Shown one piece after another: positions 63,056-64,000 of a stretch of DNA of 64,000 nt. Position numbers and translations under genes: made by a program. Under the pieces are notes generated by a model. That model was not told where the DNA came from and did no database searches. It saw only the letters and a program-made list of their open reading frames with translations. The stretch spans positions 1 to 64,000 of the forward strand of contig NZ_NFKF01000003.1 of assembly GCF_002160255.1 (NCBI RefSeq). The letters run 5' to 3'. The DNA comes from Olsenella sp. An188. GTDB taxonomy: Bacteria > Actinomycetota > Coriobacteriia > Coriobacteriales > Atopobiaceae. Each line of letters starts with the position of its first letter. Within the stretch, counting starts at the first letter, position 1.

Positions 63056-63178
63056 TCGGCAGCCAGCTGAGCCGCGGCCCGCGCGCTCGCGCCCCGACCG
63101 CTTACGGCCCAGAAAATAGGCGAGCGGCGCGCGGCTAGAATGATGGGGTCCGCGGACCTTCCCCGAGAGGAGCCCCTC

Positions 63179-64000
63179 ATGAGCTGGTATGAGCCGTCCT
63201 TTGTCTATCAGGTGTACCCGCTGGGACTGACCGGAGCCCCGCACGAGAACGACGGCGTGCTCGAGCACCGTATCCTGCAGCTCGTTGACAACGGCTGGAT
63301 CGAGCACATGGCCAAGCTCGGTGCAACGTGCCTGCTGCTCAACCCGGTCTTTGAGTCGGACGCCCACGGCTACGACACGCGCGACTACACGAAGGTGGAC
63401 TGCCGCCTCGGCACCAACGAGGACCTGCGCACGGTGGTGGACGCCGCGCACGCCGCGGGCATGAAGGTTCTTCTCGACGGCGTGTTCAACCACGTGGGCC
63501 GCGGATTCTGGGCGTTTCAGGACGTGCTCCAGCGGCGCGGCGAGAGCCCGTATGCCGGCTGGTTCGAGATCGACTGGAACGGGAACAACCAGTGGGGCGA
63601 CGGCCTGTCATACACCTGCTGGGAGGGCGTGCCCTACCTCGTGAAGCTCAACCACTGGAGCGCTGAGCTCAACGACTACCTGGCCGACGTCATCCGCGGT
63701 TGGGTGCGCGAGTTCGACGTCGACGGCCTGCGCCTGGACGTTGCCTACTGCCTCGACCAGGGGTTCCTCCGCTTCCTGCGAAACCTCGCCAACAGCATCG
63801 GCCAGGAGCGCGGCGAGAAGTTCGTGCTGCTGGGCGAGACCATGTTCGGCGACTACAACCAGTGGATGGCCGAGGACATGTGCGACTCGGTGACCAACTA
63901 CGAGGCGTACAAGGGCCTGTGGTCCTCGATGAACTCCGCCAACATGCACGAGATCGCCTACGCGCTCGAGCGCCAGAGCGGAAGCCAGCCCTGGGACCTC
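63179..64000 (+). CDS. GH13 alpha-amylase-family enzyme, N-terminal part (cut by window edge)
   Basis: The first 274 codons are present. They contain GH13 conserved regions: D-G-V-F-N-H-V-G (region I), D-G-L-R-L-D-V-A (region II, Asp nucleophile) and L-L-G-E-T-M-F (region III, Glu acid/base). The start MSWYEPSFVYQVYPLGLTGAP has no signal peptide. It is therefore a cytosolic enzyme such as a neopullulanase, maltogenic amylase or oligo-glucosidase acting on imported maltodextrins. ATG follows GAGAGGAG. Confidence 0.9.
   Translation, partial: MSWYEPSFVYQVYPLGLTGAPHENDGVLEHRILQLVDNGWIEHMAKLGATCLLLNPVFESDAHGYDTRDYTKVDCRLGTNEDLRTVVDAAHAAGMKVLLDGVFNHVGRGFWAFQDVLQRRGESPYAGWFEIDWNGNNQWGDGLSYTCWEGVPYLVKLNHWSAELNDYLADVIRGWVREFDVDGLRLDVAYCLDQGFLRFLRNLANSIGQERGEKFVLLGETMFGDYNQWMAEDMCDSVTNYEAYKGLWSSMNSANMHEIAYALERQSGSQPWDL

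Overview
The window is about two-thirds G+C and has Actinobacterial codon use. It carries a very long acyl-CoA dehydratase activase, a phosphoketolase, several PTS systems and FtsX-like permeases with coiled-coil domains. Together these suggest a host-associated anaerobic member of the Coriobacteriia (Olsenella/Atopobiaceae-like). That placement is inference from gene content, since no rRNA or tRNA gene is visible.

Layout. 1-1.1 kb: tail of a cellobiose/lactose-type PTS (EIIC partial, EIIB, EIIA). 1.2-2.3 kb: a chimeric pseudogene (aldo/keto reductase joined to DUF1848). 2.3-9.4 kb: a divergent LysR/YeiH pair, MarR, flavodoxin, DUF218 protein, TrmL, a deformylase-like protein and Nth. 9.5-14.2 kb: a broken methyltransferase, an XRE-aminotransferase fusion, YolD and a Y-family polymerase under LexA-like boxes, and ThpR. 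14.4-19.5 kb: RecQ, then a SigI/RsgI-like pair with a lipoprotein that shares the RsgI extracytoplasmic domain and a Trp/Asp-rich tail. 19.8-23.3 kb: an ECF transporter preceded by a WWW leader peptide and attenuator, hence probably for tryptophan. 23.4-31.5 kb: SDR, MarR-DegV, and TetR divergent from an ABC/FtsX exporter. 31.5-40.2 kb: polar amino-acid ABC transporter, MntP under a yybP-ykoY riboswitch, EngB, fructosamine-kinase-like protein, OPT transporter, CoaX. 39.2-44.1 kb: LacI regulator, phosphoketolase with a LacI-type operator, ribokinase-family kinase. 44.5-52.4 kb: two paralogous class-A-beta-lactamase-fold proteins, TetR and the 1572-residue activase. 52.8-54.5 kb: a second chimeric pseudogene and a Cof-type HAD phosphatase. 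54.8-61.7 kb: a membrane XRE regulator divergent, across an AT-rich island, from an operon of KDPG-type aldolase, galactitol-type PTS EIIA/B/C and an IlvD/Edd dehydratase, followed by a 2-hydroxyacid dehydrogenase. That set looks like a PTS-fed Entner-Doudoroff-like route. 62-64 kb: a second 2-hydroxyacid dehydrogenase and the start of a GH13 enzyme.

The intergenic DNA is unusual. At least five families of inverted-repeat elements (called A, B, C, D and E here, plus a looser F) fill the gaps. Three pairs of copies lie as direct repeats on either side of gene cassettes. A separate short motif, GGCGAGAAG(A/T)AC, is strongly over-represented and often occurs as closely spaced inverted pairs, resembling the behaviour of DNA-uptake sequences in other bacteria.
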